A stretch of DNA of 58,218 bases, taken from positions 1 through 58,218 of the forward strand of contig ATWE01000026.1 in assembly GCA_000421085.1 (NCBI GenBank), read 5' to 3'. The number at the start of each line of letters is the position of its first letter. Position 1 is the first letter of the stretch. Under the pieces are notes generated by a model that worked only from the letters and a program-made list of their open reading frames with translations, was not told the origin of the DNA and made no database searches. Made by a program: the position numbers and the translations under genes. Below are positions 16,066 to 25,017 of this stretch, piece after piece. Source of the DNA: Ensifer sp. USDA 6670 (GTDB lineage Bacteria > Pseudomonadota > Alphaproteobacteria > Rhizobiales > Rhizobiaceae).

Positions 16066-17052
16066 ATGAGTGTTGCGATTGGCGTAATCGGCACCGGGGT
16101 GATGGGCTCCGAACATGCCCGCATTCTTCGAGAGGAGACCAGCGGCGCGCATCTTGCCGCCGTCTGCGATGCTGATGAAGGTCGCGCCTGCGCCGCCGGT
16201 GCCGGAAGTAAGGTGTTCACGGATCCACTCGCCCTTATCAACTCGGATCAGGTCGACGCCGTCGTGATCGCCGCGCCGGATGCGGTGCATGGAGGCCTTG
16301 TGCTGGCTTGCATCGAGCAAGGCAAGCCGGTGCTGTGCGAAAAGCCGCTTGCACTCACTGCGGCCGAGGCGCTTCAGGTCGTCGAGGCAGAGGTCACCAA
16401 AGGGCGGAGACTGATTCAAGTTGGCTACATGCGGCGCTTCGATGGGCCCTATGTAGAGATGAAACGGCTGCGTGAAACGGGCGAAATTGGAAAGCCAGTC
16501 ATCCTTCACAACGTCCATCGCAATCCCGTCGTGCCTACATGGTTCAGCGGACCGATGTCTGTGACGAATGCCTTTGTCCACGAGATTGACATGAGTCGAT
16601 GGCTGCTCGGCTCGGAGATGGTGTCGGCACAGGTTTATTCGGGGCCGGGTGGTGACCCGCTGATGATAACAATGCAGACTGACCGGAACGAGATCGTTTC
16701 AACCGAGGTCTTCATGAACTGCGGCTATGGTTATCATGTGCATTCGCAACTCGTCGGCCGCAACGGAACGATCGAGACTGCCCTCCCAACCGCCACTATC
16801 AGGAATTTTTCGGGTCAGCACAGTGCGGCTTACCCAGACAATTGGATACCACGTTTCCGCGATGCCTATGCGACCCAGATGAACGCCTGGGTGAAGTCGG
16901 TGAGGAGCGGCGGGTCGAACGACGGCGCTAGCGCATGGGACGGTTATGTCACGACCTTGCTGGCGGAACAAATCGTCGCGGCTCTCGACACCGGTGCGTC
17001 AGCGCATTTCGTGGTTGGATCACGTCCCGCATTTTACGACCAGCATGAATAG
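16066..17052 (+). CDS. Gfo/Idh/MocA family oxidoreductase (inositol 2-dehydrogenase-like)
   Basis: NAD(P)-dependent sugar or cyclitol dehydrogenase, 328 residues. The N-terminal Rossmann motif GVIGTGVMGSEHARIL is followed by the family catalytic CEKPLA near residue 100 and VGYMRRFD. FVHEIDMSRWLLG supplies the conserved D/H of the C-terminal beta-sheet domain. This last pattern resembles myo-inositol 2-dehydrogenases (IolG). The upstream LacI-type boxes and the sugar ABC ATPase at 20934 place it in a sugar or inositol catabolic locus. The exact polyol is unknown. Confidence 0.85.
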   Translation: MSVAIGVIGTGVMGSEHARILREETSGAHLAAVCDADEGRACAAGAGSKVFTDPLALINSDQVDAVVIAAPDAVHGGLVLACIEQGKPVLCEKPLALTAAEALQVVEAEVTKGRRLIQVGYMRRFDGPYVEMKRLRETGEIGKPVILHNVHRNPVVPTWFSGPMSVTNAFVHEIDMSRWLLGSEMVSAQVYSGPGGDPLMITMQTDRNEIVSTEVFMNCGYGYHVHSQLVGRNGTIETALPTATIRNFSGQHSAAYPDNWIPRFRDAYATQMNAWVKSVRSGGSNDGASAWDGYVTTLLAEQIVAALDTGASAHFVVGSRPAFYDQHE

Positions 17053-17103
17053 CGTCAAAAGCAAGACTATCAGGTCTTTCACCCCCATAGGCATTGAGTC
17101 ATA

Positions 17104-18174
17104 ATGATCAGATACGCTGTTGTCGGAGCCGGCTGGATCGCTCAAGAGGCGTTCATGCCCGCGATTGGTCAAACCGGAAACTCTTGTCTGACGGCAATCG
17201 TCTCCGGAAATCTCGCAGCGGCGCAGAAGCTTGCTCATTTTTATGGGGTCGAGAAAGTAGTCGGATACGACCGGTTCGATGCGCTACTACAAAGCGACCT
17301 CATAGACGCTGTCTACATTTCAGTACCTAATCCCATGCACGCGGAATATGCCATCCGCGCCGCTAGTGCCGGGAAGCACGTGATGGTCGAAAAGCCGATC
17401 GCAACGTCAGTGGCGGACGCGGAGGCAATGATCGGTGCGGCCCGCGATGCGGGTGTACGGCTCATGACGAGCTACCGTTTACACCACGAACCGGGCACAA
17501 TCGCGGCTTTGGAAGCGATCAGAGGGGGCAGGATCGGCGAGCCCCGCTATATCTCTGCCGTGTTCAGCTTTCAGTCTGAAAGAGGCAATCACCGTTTACA
17601 AGCCGGTAATTGGGGTGGTCCACTGCAGGACATCGGGATTTACTGCATCAACGCCGCCCGACATATCTTCGCTGCCGAACCCATCCAGGTGGTTGCGATG
17701 GCGAGCCGGCCCCCGAATGACCCCCGGTTCAACGAAATTGACGACGCGATCGCGGTCAGTTTGCGTTTCCCGGGAGAGCGGCTGGCCCAGTTCTACTGCA
17801 GCTTTGGCGCGTCTGAGATTGACATGTATCGGGTGGTGGGCACTCGGGGAGATATAGCCATGGAGCCGGGCTTCAGGTTCGACGCTCCGATGCGGATGCT
17901 GTTGAACACGAAAGAGGGATGCGAAACAATAAGGTTTCCCCATTACGATCACTTTGGTGGTCAAATCGCCTATTTCTCGCAGTGCATCCTTGATGGCACC
18001 GCGCCAGAGCCTGACGGAGAAGAAGGCCTTGCTGATCTGATTGTGCTGCTCGCCACTGAAGAGGCTGCCCGGACGGGCCAACCGCAAGCTATTTCATCCC
18101 CATCACGCCCGCGTCACCCGACGGCGGACATGGTCAGAACGATCCCCTTAGCGACACGAAAGCTGTTGCTTTAG
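17104..18174 (+). CDS. Gfo/Idh/MocA family oxidoreductase
   Basis: Second dehydrogenase of this family, 356 residues and quite different from the first. The nucleotide motif reads VVGAGWIAQEAFMPA, with alanine where the last glycine of GxGxxG normally sits. VEKPIA near 98 is intact. The DIGIYCINAARHIF segment contains the D...N/H pattern of the xylose/glucose-fructose oxidoreductase branch. The start has a weak upstream AG-rich site. It follows the first gene by 51 bases on the same strand. Paired Gfo/Idh enzymes commonly act on successive oxidised forms of one sugar. Confidence 0.83.
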   Translation: MIRYAVVGAGWIAQEAFMPAIGQTGNSCLTAIVSGNLAAAQKLAHFYGVEKVVGYDRFDALLQSDLIDAVYISVPNPMHAEYAIRAASAGKHVMVEKPIATSVADAEAMIGAARDAGVRLMTSYRLHHEPGTIAALEAIRGGRIGEPRYISAVFSFQSERGNHRLQAGNWGGPLQDIGIYCINAARHIFAAEPIQVVAMASRPPNDPRFNEIDDAIAVSLRFPGERLAQFYCSFGASEIDMYRVVGTRGDIAMEPGFRFDAPMRMLLNTKEGCETIRFPHYDHFGGQIAYFSQCILDGTAPEPDGEEGLADLIVLLATEEAARTGQPQAISSPSRPRHPTADMVRTIPLATRKLLL

Positions 18175-18471
18175 AAGGCGCGCGGCTCAGCCCTCTACGT
18201 CAACCAGTATAGTTTCACAGCCAACCACCACGGGCAACGCAAGGTCGGTGGTCCCAGTTTCTCATTCTCAGCCGACCGGATCGCGAAACCCGCCTCCAGA
18301 GCCCGCGCATGGCAGTCTGCCTCAACCACGGGACTGCGCCGGAAAAGGCGACGCCATGTAATCGTTGACGGTAGACTTCTACTTGATCAAATGCCATGCG
18401 ATGTATACAGCACTGATTGGCCTCGACGTGGCTTAGGCGAGGGATATTTCTCTTGAATTGCGCGAGTTTAA
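18175..18471. other. Intergenic region upstream of the first LacI gene
   Basis: 297 bp with no gene recognised. It contains one LacI-type box (18357-18370) and a degenerate second half near 18412 (TGTATACA). Confidence 0.5.
18357..18370. promoter_or_regulatory. LacI-type operator box upstream of the first LacI gene
   Basis: TGTAATCGTTGACG differs from the 19591 box only at its last base. Only TGTATACA near 18412 resembles the partner box, so this site may be weaker or decayed. Confidence 0.55.
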
Positions 18472-19458
18472 ATGAGTAAGCCGCCGACCGTCCGAGATGT
18501 AGCACGGCTATCCGGCGTATCGACCGCCACTGTGTCCCGATATTTTACGGGGAAAACGGATGCGATTTCGCCCGAAACACTTGAAAGTGTGCGCAACGCC
18601 GCCGAGGCTCTTGGGTATACGCCATCAGAGATTGGTCGTTCGCTTCGACTGGCCCGCAGCCGCGTGGTCGTGATGATTGTCCCCGATGCAACAAACCCAT
18701 TTACTGCGGACGTTGCGGCATCCGTCGAACAGGCACTTAAGGAATTCGGGTTATCGATGGTGTTGGCAAATGCTTCCGAAAGCGCGGAGCAGCAGGACCG
18801 GCTACTCTCCGACGCACAAGGTCTGCGGGCGCGGGCAATTGTGCTCCAAGGCGCAATAGACACGCCGCGGCTGCGGGATATGGCTTCGCGGCAGAACAAC
18901 CTTATTTTTGTCAATCGTCGCCCCGCGCCGGGAATCATCGCTCCCTACGTAGGCGTCGACAACTTCGCGGCGGGTCACGCGGTCGGGCGCTATTTCGTGG
19001 AGCGCGGATATGAGAACTGCGTTGCGATTCACGGACCGCGCGATTACTCCGGCAGCACTGAGCGGCTTGATGGCTTTCTTGCCGGTCTCGGGCAGGTGCG
19101 CCCTGTTTTCCAATTTGAGAGCGCTTACACCATGGAGGCGGGTTACGGCCAAGGTCAGTTGCTGCTCGCTGATCACACTCGCCGATATGCGGTATTTTGC
19201 GGCAACGACATGATTGCCTACGGGGTTTATCGCGCCGCCATGGAGAAGAGCATGCGCGTGCCCGACGATCTCGTGATCTTCGGCTTCGACGACAATCGCC
19301 TGAATGAGTGGCTCGCCCCTTGGCTCTCCACTGTGAAGGTTCCAGCCTTCGATTTCGGGCCTGCTATAGCGAACCTGATCCATGAACCGATCGCCCCGGC
19401 TGATCAGAACATCAACGTTATTCTTCCGTTTACGCTGACGATCAGAAGGTCTGCTTAG
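18472..19458 (+). CDS. LacI family transcriptional regulator (paralog 1)
   Basis: 328-residue sugar-responsive repressor. The HTH is TVRDVARLSGVSTATVSRYFTGK (residues 6-28), followed by the hinge helix LGYTPSEIGRSLR and a periplasmic-binding-like core opening RVVVMIVPDATNPFTADV. The FGFDDN segment near 260 is typical of the core. It is colinear without gaps to the regulator at 19756, with roughly four in five residues identical by eye, so the two arose by tandem duplication. It likely controls the dehydrogenases and its own gene through the TGTNATCGTTGACA boxes. Confidence 0.92.
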   Translation: MSKPPTVRDVARLSGVSTATVSRYFTGKTDAISPETLESVRNAAEALGYTPSEIGRSLRLARSRVVVMIVPDATNPFTADVAASVEQALKEFGLSMVLANASESAEQQDRLLSDAQGLRARAIVLQGAIDTPRLRDMASRQNNLIFVNRRPAPGIIAPYVGVDNFAAGHAVGRYFVERGYENCVAIHGPRDYSGSTERLDGFLAGLGQVRPVFQFESAYTMEAGYGQGQLLLADHTRRYAVFCGNDMIAYGVYRAAMEKSMRVPDDLVIFGFDDNRLNEWLAPWLSTVKVPAFDFGPAIANLIHEPIAPADQNINVILPFTLTIRRSA

Positions 19459-19755
19459 AGTAGAGCAGCGGCCTTTAGTACAGGCGGGAAGCGCATAAGC
19501 GCAGCGCTTCGCCAGGAGCCGTAGCTTCGCAGACGGAAACCTTAGATGATTTGCGTGGGTTGCGAGAGCATAGGACCGTCGAAAACCCGATGTAATCGTT
19601 GACATCGCTGTTTCGCGTAGTGTACACGTTTACATAAAGAAAAATGACTGTTGTGAGCGGCAGCTGATGCCGCACTCGGGCTCGAGGCAGATCTGCATAG
19701 GCCGGCAGGTAACGATAACGAACGAGTACATCCTCGGATATCTGGACAATTTAAA
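19459..19755. other. Intergenic region between the two LacI genes
   Basis: 297 bp with no coding recognised. It carries the paired boxes at 19591-19634. Its length equals the gap before the first LacI gene, as expected if gene and promoter were duplicated together. Confidence 0.5.
19591..19634. promoter_or_regulatory. Paired LacI-type operator boxes upstream of the second LacI gene
   Basis: TGTAATCGTTGACA (19591-19604) and TGTACACGTTTACA (19621-19634), centres 30 bases apart, match the pair at 15840-15885 in sequence and arrangement. TTGACA within box 1 may serve as a -35. Confidence 0.7.
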
Positions 19756-20742
19756 ATGGCCAAGCCGCCGACCATCCGCGATGTAGCACGCCTGTCGGGA
19801 GTTTCGACCGCCACAGTCTCGCGGTTTTTCACGGGAAAGACGAGCGCGATTGCTCCTGAGACGCTCGAGAGTGTGCGCAGCGCCGCAGAGGAGCTCGGTT
19901 ACACTCCATCGGAGATCGGTCGCTCGTTACGCTTGGCGAACAGCCGGGTCGTGGTGATGCTGGTGCCCGATGCTACCAACCTCTTTACCGCCGACGTCGC
20001 AGCCTCGGTAGAGAATGCACTCAAAAGTATCGGTCTTTCGTTGGTGCTCGCGAACACGGCTGAGAATGCTGAAAAGCAGGATCGCCTGCTAGCCGATGCA
20101 CAGGGCCTACGAGCAAGAGCCATCGTTTTGCAGGGGGCAATGGATACGCCGCGGTTGCGGGAGATGTCCGAACGGCAAAACAACTTGATATTCGTGAATC
20201 GTCGGCCCGCGCCCGGCATTGTCGCTCCTTATGTCGGAATCGACAACTTCGCCGCCGGCTTTGCAGTCGGTCGCTACTTCGTCGAGCATGGCTACGAAAA
20301 TTGCGTAGCAATCCACGGGCCGCGACACTATCCGGGAAGCAGCCGACGCCTTGAGGGCTTTCTCGCGGGTATCGGCGATGTGCGGCAAGTCCTCCAGTTC
20401 GAGTGCGCTTTCACGATGGAGGCCGGCTATGAACGAGGATCGCTTCTCCTGGCCGACCGCAGCCGTCGGTATTCGATTTTCTGCGCTAACGACATGATCG
20501 CCTACGGCGTTTATCGGGCCGCCATGGAGAAGAGCATGCGGATTCCTGATGACCTGATCATCTTTGGCTTCGATGACAATCGCGTGAACGACTGGCTCGC
20601 TCCTTGGCTCACGACGGTCAAGGTTCCGGCGTTCGACTTCGGCCCTGCCATTGCGGAGCTGATCAACGGACCGCCCGTCACGAACCAGCACAACCGGACA
20701 ATCATCCTGCCGTTTTCGCTGACGATCCGGCAGTCTGCTTAG
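19756..20742 (+). CDS. LacI family transcriptional regulator (paralog 2)
   Basis: 328-residue twin of the 18472 regulator. The HTH TIRDVARLSGVSTATVSRFFTGK is nearly identical, so both probably read the same operator. Differences are spread through the effector domain (for example NLFTADV for NPFTADV, and the C-terminal PPVTNQHNRT), which could allow different inducers. It lies immediately upstream of the sugar ABC transporter remnant. Confidence 0.92.
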   Translation: MAKPPTIRDVARLSGVSTATVSRFFTGKTSAIAPETLESVRSAAEELGYTPSEIGRSLRLANSRVVVMLVPDATNLFTADVAASVENALKSIGLSLVLANTAENAEKQDRLLADAQGLRARAIVLQGAMDTPRLREMSERQNNLIFVNRRPAPGIVAPYVGIDNFAAGFAVGRYFVEHGYENCVAIHGPRHYPGSSRRLEGFLAGIGDVRQVLQFECAFTMEAGYERGSLLLADRSRRYSIFCANDMIAYGVYRAAMEKSMRIPDDLIIFGFDDNRVNDWLAPWLTTVKVPAFDFGPAIAELINGPPVTNQHNRTIILPFSLTIRQSA

Positions 20743-20816
20743 AGAAACAGCGTGGAGGGGTCGTACTGGTCAACATGAAGGACACCGGGCGCCCAAATAC
20801 AGAGGGGGAGGCAAAA

Positions 20817-20921
20817 ATGAAAGCCAGTGAGTACATCACCACCTGCCGATTGGTCTTTAGCGGGTACCCACGTTTCAGTGCACCACTTCAATCAATTCCC
20901 GTGCCGAAGGGCGGAGCGTGA
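20817..20921 (+). CDS. Short ORF with strong RBS, possible remnant of a sugar-binding-protein gene
   Basis: A 34-residue frame (MKASEYITTC at the start, PVPKGGA at the end) begins at an ATG with GGGGGAGG five bases upstream, one of the best ribosome-binding sites in the region. It then runs only to 20921. It occupies the place where the periplasmic binding protein of an RbsA-type transporter would be expected, so it may be a deletion remnant. No family similarity is visible, and it could also be a leader peptide. Confidence 0.3.
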   Translation: MKASEYITTCRLVFSGYPRFSAPLQSIPVPKGGA

Positions 20922-20933
20922 AAGGCTAACAGC

Positions 20934-22472
20934 ATGCTGTCACCATCTACCATTAAGGTCGTCCGCGAAACCGGTGCGCTCCCGAATTCCGAGTATCTCT
21001 TGGAGGTCGAGAACGTGCGCAAGGAATTCGCCGGGGTCGTTGCGCTCGATAACGTCTCCTTCCGGGTCCGCCGCGGCAGTGTCCATGCGCTCATGGGGGA
21101 GAACGGAGCCGGCAAGTCGACATTAATGAAGATCATTGCCGGCATCTACACGCCCGATGCCGGAGAGTTTAAGTGGCGCGGCCAGCCAATCCGGCTGAAC
21201 AGTCCGCTCGACGCGCTCGACAACGGAATCGCCATGATCCACCAAGAGCTGAACCTCATGGCGCCGATGACTGTCTCGGAGAACGTTTGGATTCGCCGGG
21301 AGCCGAAGAACCGCTTTAGGCTTATTGACCACGACGAGCTGCGCCGCCGGACGCTGGAGCTCTTTGAGCGGCTCGGTATCGATATAGACCCGGACGAGCA
21401 GGTCGGTAGTCTCTCCGTTGCCAGCCGGCAAATGGTCGAGATCGCAAAGGCGGTATCCTATGAATCAGACGTCCTCATCATGGATGAGCCAACCTCGACA
21501 CTGACCGAGCGTGAAGTTGACCATCTTTTCCGGATTATCCGAACACTTCGGGAAGCCGGAAAGGGGATTATTTACATAACCCATAAGATGAACGAGCTTT
21601 TCGAAATCGCCGATGAGGTCTCGATCTTTCGTGACGGCAGGCACATCGCGACCAAAGCCGCCAACGAAGTCACCCGCGACGACGTTATTCGAATGATGGT
21701 TGGCCGCGAGCTCTCGCAGATGTTTCCCAAGACACCCGCCCCGATTGGCGACGTCGTCCTAAGAGTTAGTAATCTCGGGCTAGCCGGCGTCTTCGAGGAC
21801 ATATCTTTCGACTTGCGTGCCGGCGAGATCCTGGGCATCGCGGGCCTCGTTGGTTCGGGGCGCTCCAACATCGCCGAGACGATCTTTGGCGTCACCCCTG
21901 CGACCTCGGGCACCATCGAAATTAGTGGCAAGAAGGTGGTTGTGGACTCGCCTGCTGTTGCTATGGAACATGGCATGGCCTTCCTCACCGAGGAACGCAA
22001 GGAGTCCGGCTGTTTTCTTCTTCTCAACATCCAGGAGAACATGCAGATGGCGGCGCTGCGCAGCGGCTATGTTCGGCGCGGCTTCGTCGATCAAAAACGG
22101 CTGTCCCGCGATTGTGACGCTATGACAAGCGCGCTGCGCGTAAAGACCCCGAACATGGAAGAGTTGATCCTGAATCTTTCCGGAGGCAACCAGCAGAAAG
22201 TACTTATCGCCCGCTGGCTCTTGACGAAACCACGCATCCTCATTCTCGACGAACCTACCCGAGGTATCGATGTGGGCGCTAAGGCCGAAATTCACCGTAT
22301 GATCTCAAATCTCGCCGGCGAAGGTTTGGCAGTGATCATGATTTCTTCGGAGATGCCCGAGATCCTCGGGATGAGCGACCGGGTGATGACGATACGGCAG
22401 GGTCGTTTGTCCGGTATCCTGGATCGCGCTGAAGCCGATCAGGTCAAAATCATGGAGCTCGCAGCACAATGA
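20934..22472 (+). CDS. Sugar ABC transporter ATP-binding protein, RbsA/MglA type
   Basis: 512-residue double ATPase of carbohydrate uptake transporter family 2. Domain 1 has Walker [10 protein letters not shown] (55-63), signature-like [14 protein letters not shown] and Walker [11 protein letters not shown]. Domain 2 has the degenerate Walker [10 protein letters not shown], signature [15 protein letters not shown] and [15 protein letters not shown]. All motifs are intact. No binding protein or permease gene accompanies it; only short open remnants lie on either side. It may be stranded or may work with components encoded elsewhere. Confidence 0.9.
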   Translation: MLSPSTIKVVRETGALPNSEYLLEVENVRKEFAGVVALDNVSFRVRRGSVHALMGENGAGKSTLMKIIAGIYTPDAGEFKWRGQPIRLNSPLDALDNGIAMIHQELNLMAPMTVSENVWIRREPKNRFRLIDHDELRRRTLELFERLGIDIDPDEQVGSLSVASRQMVEIAKAVSYESDVLIMDEPTSTLTEREVDHLFRIIRTLREAGKGIIYITHKMNELFEIADEVSIFRDGRHIATKAANEVTRDDVIRMMVGRELSQMFPKTPAPIGDVVLRVSNLGLAGVFEDISFDLRAGEILGIAGLVGSGRSNIAETIFGVTPATSGTIEISGKKVVVDSPAVAMEHGMAFLTEERKESGCFLLLNIQENMQMAALRSGYVRRGFVDQKRLSRDCDAMTSALRVKTPNMEELILNLSGGNQQKVLIARWLLTKPRILILDEPTRGIDVGAKAEIHRMISNLAGEGLAVIMISSEMPEILGMSDRVMTIRQGRLSGILDRAEADQVKIMELAAQ

Positions 22473-22663
22473 TGAGCACGGTTGCGGCAGAGAAAACAGC
22501 GAAGCCGGTGAGGTGCAGTGAGTGGCGTGGCCCTCGCGCAAACGTGAACCAAATGGCAGCAACCCGCCATCAGCAGATTGTGCGCCCGGCCGAAAGCCGT
22601 AAACAATCAAACGCGTCACTGCAAGCACTCTATAGGCTCCGGCATGGCAAGCATCGACCTTAA
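22469..22663 (+). pseudogene. Probable remnant of an RbsC-like permease gene (N-terminus only)
   Basis: An ATG overlaps the ATPase stop (ATGATGA), the standard coupling for the permease gene of such operons. It reads [15 protein letters not shown], a typical cytoplasmic permease start. After about 15 residues the sequence becomes unrelated ([15 protein letters not shown]) with no membrane helices and stops at 22663, overlapping the next gene. I infer a deletion that joined the permease start to sequence upstream of pxpA. The identification rests on position and a short N-terminus. Confidence 0.4.
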
Positions 22664-23429
22664 CAGCGATCTCGGCGAAAGCTTCGGCCCCTGGCCAATG
22701 GGTGACGATACCGCGATGCTCGCCATCGTCACCAGTGCCAACATCGCCTGCGGCTTTCATGCAGGCGATCCGGCGAGCATCCTTACGGCTCTACGCGAGG
22801 CGGCGCGACGGGGCGTCTCTGTCGGCGCTCATATCGGCTACCGAGACCTGGTCGGCTTCGGCCGGCGTAATATGGACCCGTCAAGCGCCGAGCTCGTGGG
22901 CGACACGATCTATCAGATCGGCGCGCTGCAGGGACTCGCAAAGGCTGCCGGCACTGCGGTCCGCTACGTCAAGCCGCACGGGGCGCTCTACAATACCATC
23001 GCCAGCGATACTCGCCAGGCGGACGACGTAATCGCCGGCATCAGGGCGGTTGATCCCTCGCTGATTCTCATGGCGCTCGCCGGAGCGCCGATTATGGAGC
23101 AGGCCCGCGCGGCCGGGTTGACGGTCGTGTGCGAAGCCTTTGCCGACCGCGCCTACAATGCTGACGGCAGCCTTGTTAATCGCCGGCTGCCGGGCGCGGT
23201 CATCCACGACGCTGAGGTCGTCGCGACCCGAATGCTTCGCATGGTTACTGAGCATCGGATCACTGCTGTCGACGGCACCGAGATCGAACTCGAAGCTCAC
23301 TCTATCTGCATCCACGGCGACACGCCCTCTGCCGTGGCGCTCGCCCGCACGGTGCGCGCCAAGCTCGTCGCAAGTGGTGTCGTGCTGAAGCCTTTTGCCG
23401 AGGCGGTCCGGGATGAGGCTAATGTCTGA
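22644..23429 (+). CDS. pxpA: 5-oxoprolinase subunit A (LamB/YcsF family)
   Basis: 261-residue LamB/YcsF protein, a subunit of the prokaryotic ATP-dependent 5-oxoprolinase that opens 5-oxoproline to glutamate. The N-terminus [21 protein letters not shown], then [22 protein letters not shown] and [11 protein letters not shown] are the family signatures. The D, H and K residues in these motifs belong to the conserved active-site set. The ATG at 22644 fits the family start; the frame is open from 22578. Its stop overlaps the pxpBC start by eight bases. Confidence 0.9.
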   Translation: MASIDLNSDLGESFGPWPMGDDTAMLAIVTSANIACGFHAGDPASILTALREAARRGVSVGAHIGYRDLVGFGRRNMDPSSAELVGDTIYQIGALQGLAKAAGTAVRYVKPHGALYNTIASDTRQADDVIAGIRAVDPSLILMALAGAPIMEQARAAGLTVVCEAFADRAYNADGSLVNRRLPGAVIHDAEVVATRMLRMVTEHRITAVDGTEIELEAHSICIHGDTPSAVALARTVRAKLVASGVVLKPFAEAVRDEANV

Positions 23430-25017
23430 GCGTTTACGTTTTCTGCCTGCTGGGCATGAAGCTCTCTTGGTCGAGTTGGACGATCTGGAAACGACGTTAA
23501 CGTTGCTCGACCGATTGCGGGCCGTCCGACCGGAGGGGTTAAAGGAACTTGTTCCCGCCGCACGCACCGTGATGATCCGCTTCGACCCGCTCGCCACCAA
23601 CCGCTCCGCGATCGCGGCATTCGTTGCGCAATTAGATCTCTCGATGCGAAGCGCGCGCCACGGCGAGACGTTCGACATCCCCGTGGCCTATGACGGCGAG
23701 GATCTGGGCGAGGTTGCGGAGTTTCTGGGCTGGTCGGTGGAAGAACTCATCCGCCGCCACACCGAAGCGACCTATACAGTGGCCTTCACCGGGTTCGCTC
23801 CTGGTTTCGCTTACATGACCTGCGACGATGCCGCGCTCGATGTGCCGCGCCGCAAGACGCCGCGCGTGCGCATCCCTGCGGGTTCCGTGGCCGTCGCCGG
23901 CAAGTTCGGAGGTATTTATCCCACCGACAGCCCGGGTGGCTGGCAGATCCTCGGCACGACACCGCTTCGCATGTGGGACACCGCGCGCCCCCGGGCGGCG
24001 TTGCTTGCCCCCGGCGATCGCGTGCGCTTTCGCGATATGGCCAAGAGCGCTATCGCACCGGCCCCTGTGCGCGAGCGGCGGGGGGACACCGCGCCGGCGG
24101 CGGAGGGCCTCCGCGTCATCCGCGCCGACCGACCGGCGCTTTATCAGGATCTCGGCCGTCCAGGTCGGGCAGATCAGGGTGTTTCGGAGTCCGGCGCGCT
24201 CGATCGCGCCTCATTGCGCGACGCCAACCTCTGCGTTGGCAATCCGAGTGATGCCGCTGCGATCGAAATCACTTTTGGAGGCTTCGCGCTCAGGACCGAC
24301 CGACCCGCGACGCTGGCGCTGACGGGTGCGCCGTGCCCGCTGGAGATCCGCACCTCGCAGGGCCGCTCAGTCTTCGCCCCCTTCGCTCGTCCGTTTGCGC
24401 TCGACGCCGGCGATGAGCTGACGCTCGGTGTGCCGAGCGAAGGGATGCGCAGTTACCTGGCCCTCCGCGGCGGCTTCGCTGACGAGCCTGTCCTCGGGTC
24501 GGCCTCGACCGACACGCTGGCGAAGATTGGGCCACCGCCTATTGCGACGGGCGATGTGCTCGTTCCGGCAGACCGTCCGGCAGCCGCCGTCGATCCCGAC
24601 CGCCCCGAACCGAAGCAACTGCCGCGAACGGGCGTGACGGTGACCCTCGACGTGGTGCTCGGCCCGCGCACCGACTGGTTTACGGACAAAGGCGTGCAGA
24701 CCTTTCTCTCGCAGGAGTGGGCGGTCACCGCCGAATCGAGCCGCGTAGGCGTGCGCCTCTCCGGGGTCGCGCCGCTCGAACGGCGCGACGCGGCGGAGCT
24801 TCCCTCCGAAGGCACGGCACTCGGCTCGATACAGGTGCCACATAGCGGCCAGCCCGTGCTCTTCCTCGCCGACCACCCCTTGACCGGCGGCTATCCGGTG
24901 ATCGCCGTGGTGGCTTCCCATCACCTCGATCTCGCCGGCCAGATACCAATCGGCGCGCGCATCCGTTTCAACTCGATCGCCGCATTCGACCCGCATGTGA
25001 AGGAAATCGACCGATGA
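23422..25017 (+). CDS. 5-oxoprolinase subunits B and C fused (KipI-KipA)
   Basis: One chain of about 531 residues that joins the KipI/PxpB domain (residues 1 to about 215) to the KipA/PxpC, biotin-dependent carboxyltransferase-like domain. The KipI part has GFAPGFAYM and [20 protein letters not shown]. The KipA part has [19 protein letters not shown] and [11 protein letters not shown] fusions are common in proteobacteria. The ATG at 23422 overlaps pxpA, and an ATG nine bases earlier is an alternative. The last codons overlap the biotin carboxylase ATG (25014). Together with PxpA it forms the complete 5-oxoprolinase. Confidence 0.9.
   Translation: MSERLRFLPAGHEALLVELDDLETTLTLLDRLRAVRPEGLKELVPAARTVMIRFDPLATNRSAIAAFVAQLDLSMRSARHGETFDIPVAYDGEDLGEVAEFLGWSVEELIRRHTEATYTVAFTGFAPGFAYMTCDDAALDVPRRKTPRVRIPAGSVAVAGKFGGIYPTDSPGGWQILGTTPLRMWDTARPRAALLAPGDRVRFRDMAKSAIAPAPVRERRGDTAPAAEGLRVIRADRPALYQDLGRPGRADQGVSESGALDRASLRDANLCVGNPSDAAAIEITFGGFALRTDRPATLALTGAPCPLEIRTSQGRSVFAPFARPFALDAGDELTLGVPSEGMRSYLALRGGFADEPVLGSASTDTLAKIGPPPIATGDVLVPADRPAAAVDPDRPEPKQLPRTGVTVTLDVVLGPRTDWFTDKGVQTFLSQEWAVTAESSRVGVRLSGVAPLERRDAAELPSEGTALGSIQVPHSGQPVLFLADHPLTGGYPVIAVVASHHLDLAGQIPIGARIRFNSIAAFDPHVKEIDR

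Noticed and set aside
15880..16581. 233-residue minus-strand frame over the first Gfo/Idh gene
   Set aside because: It mostly overlaps the dehydrogenase gene, whose Rossmann and EKP motifs are unambiguous.
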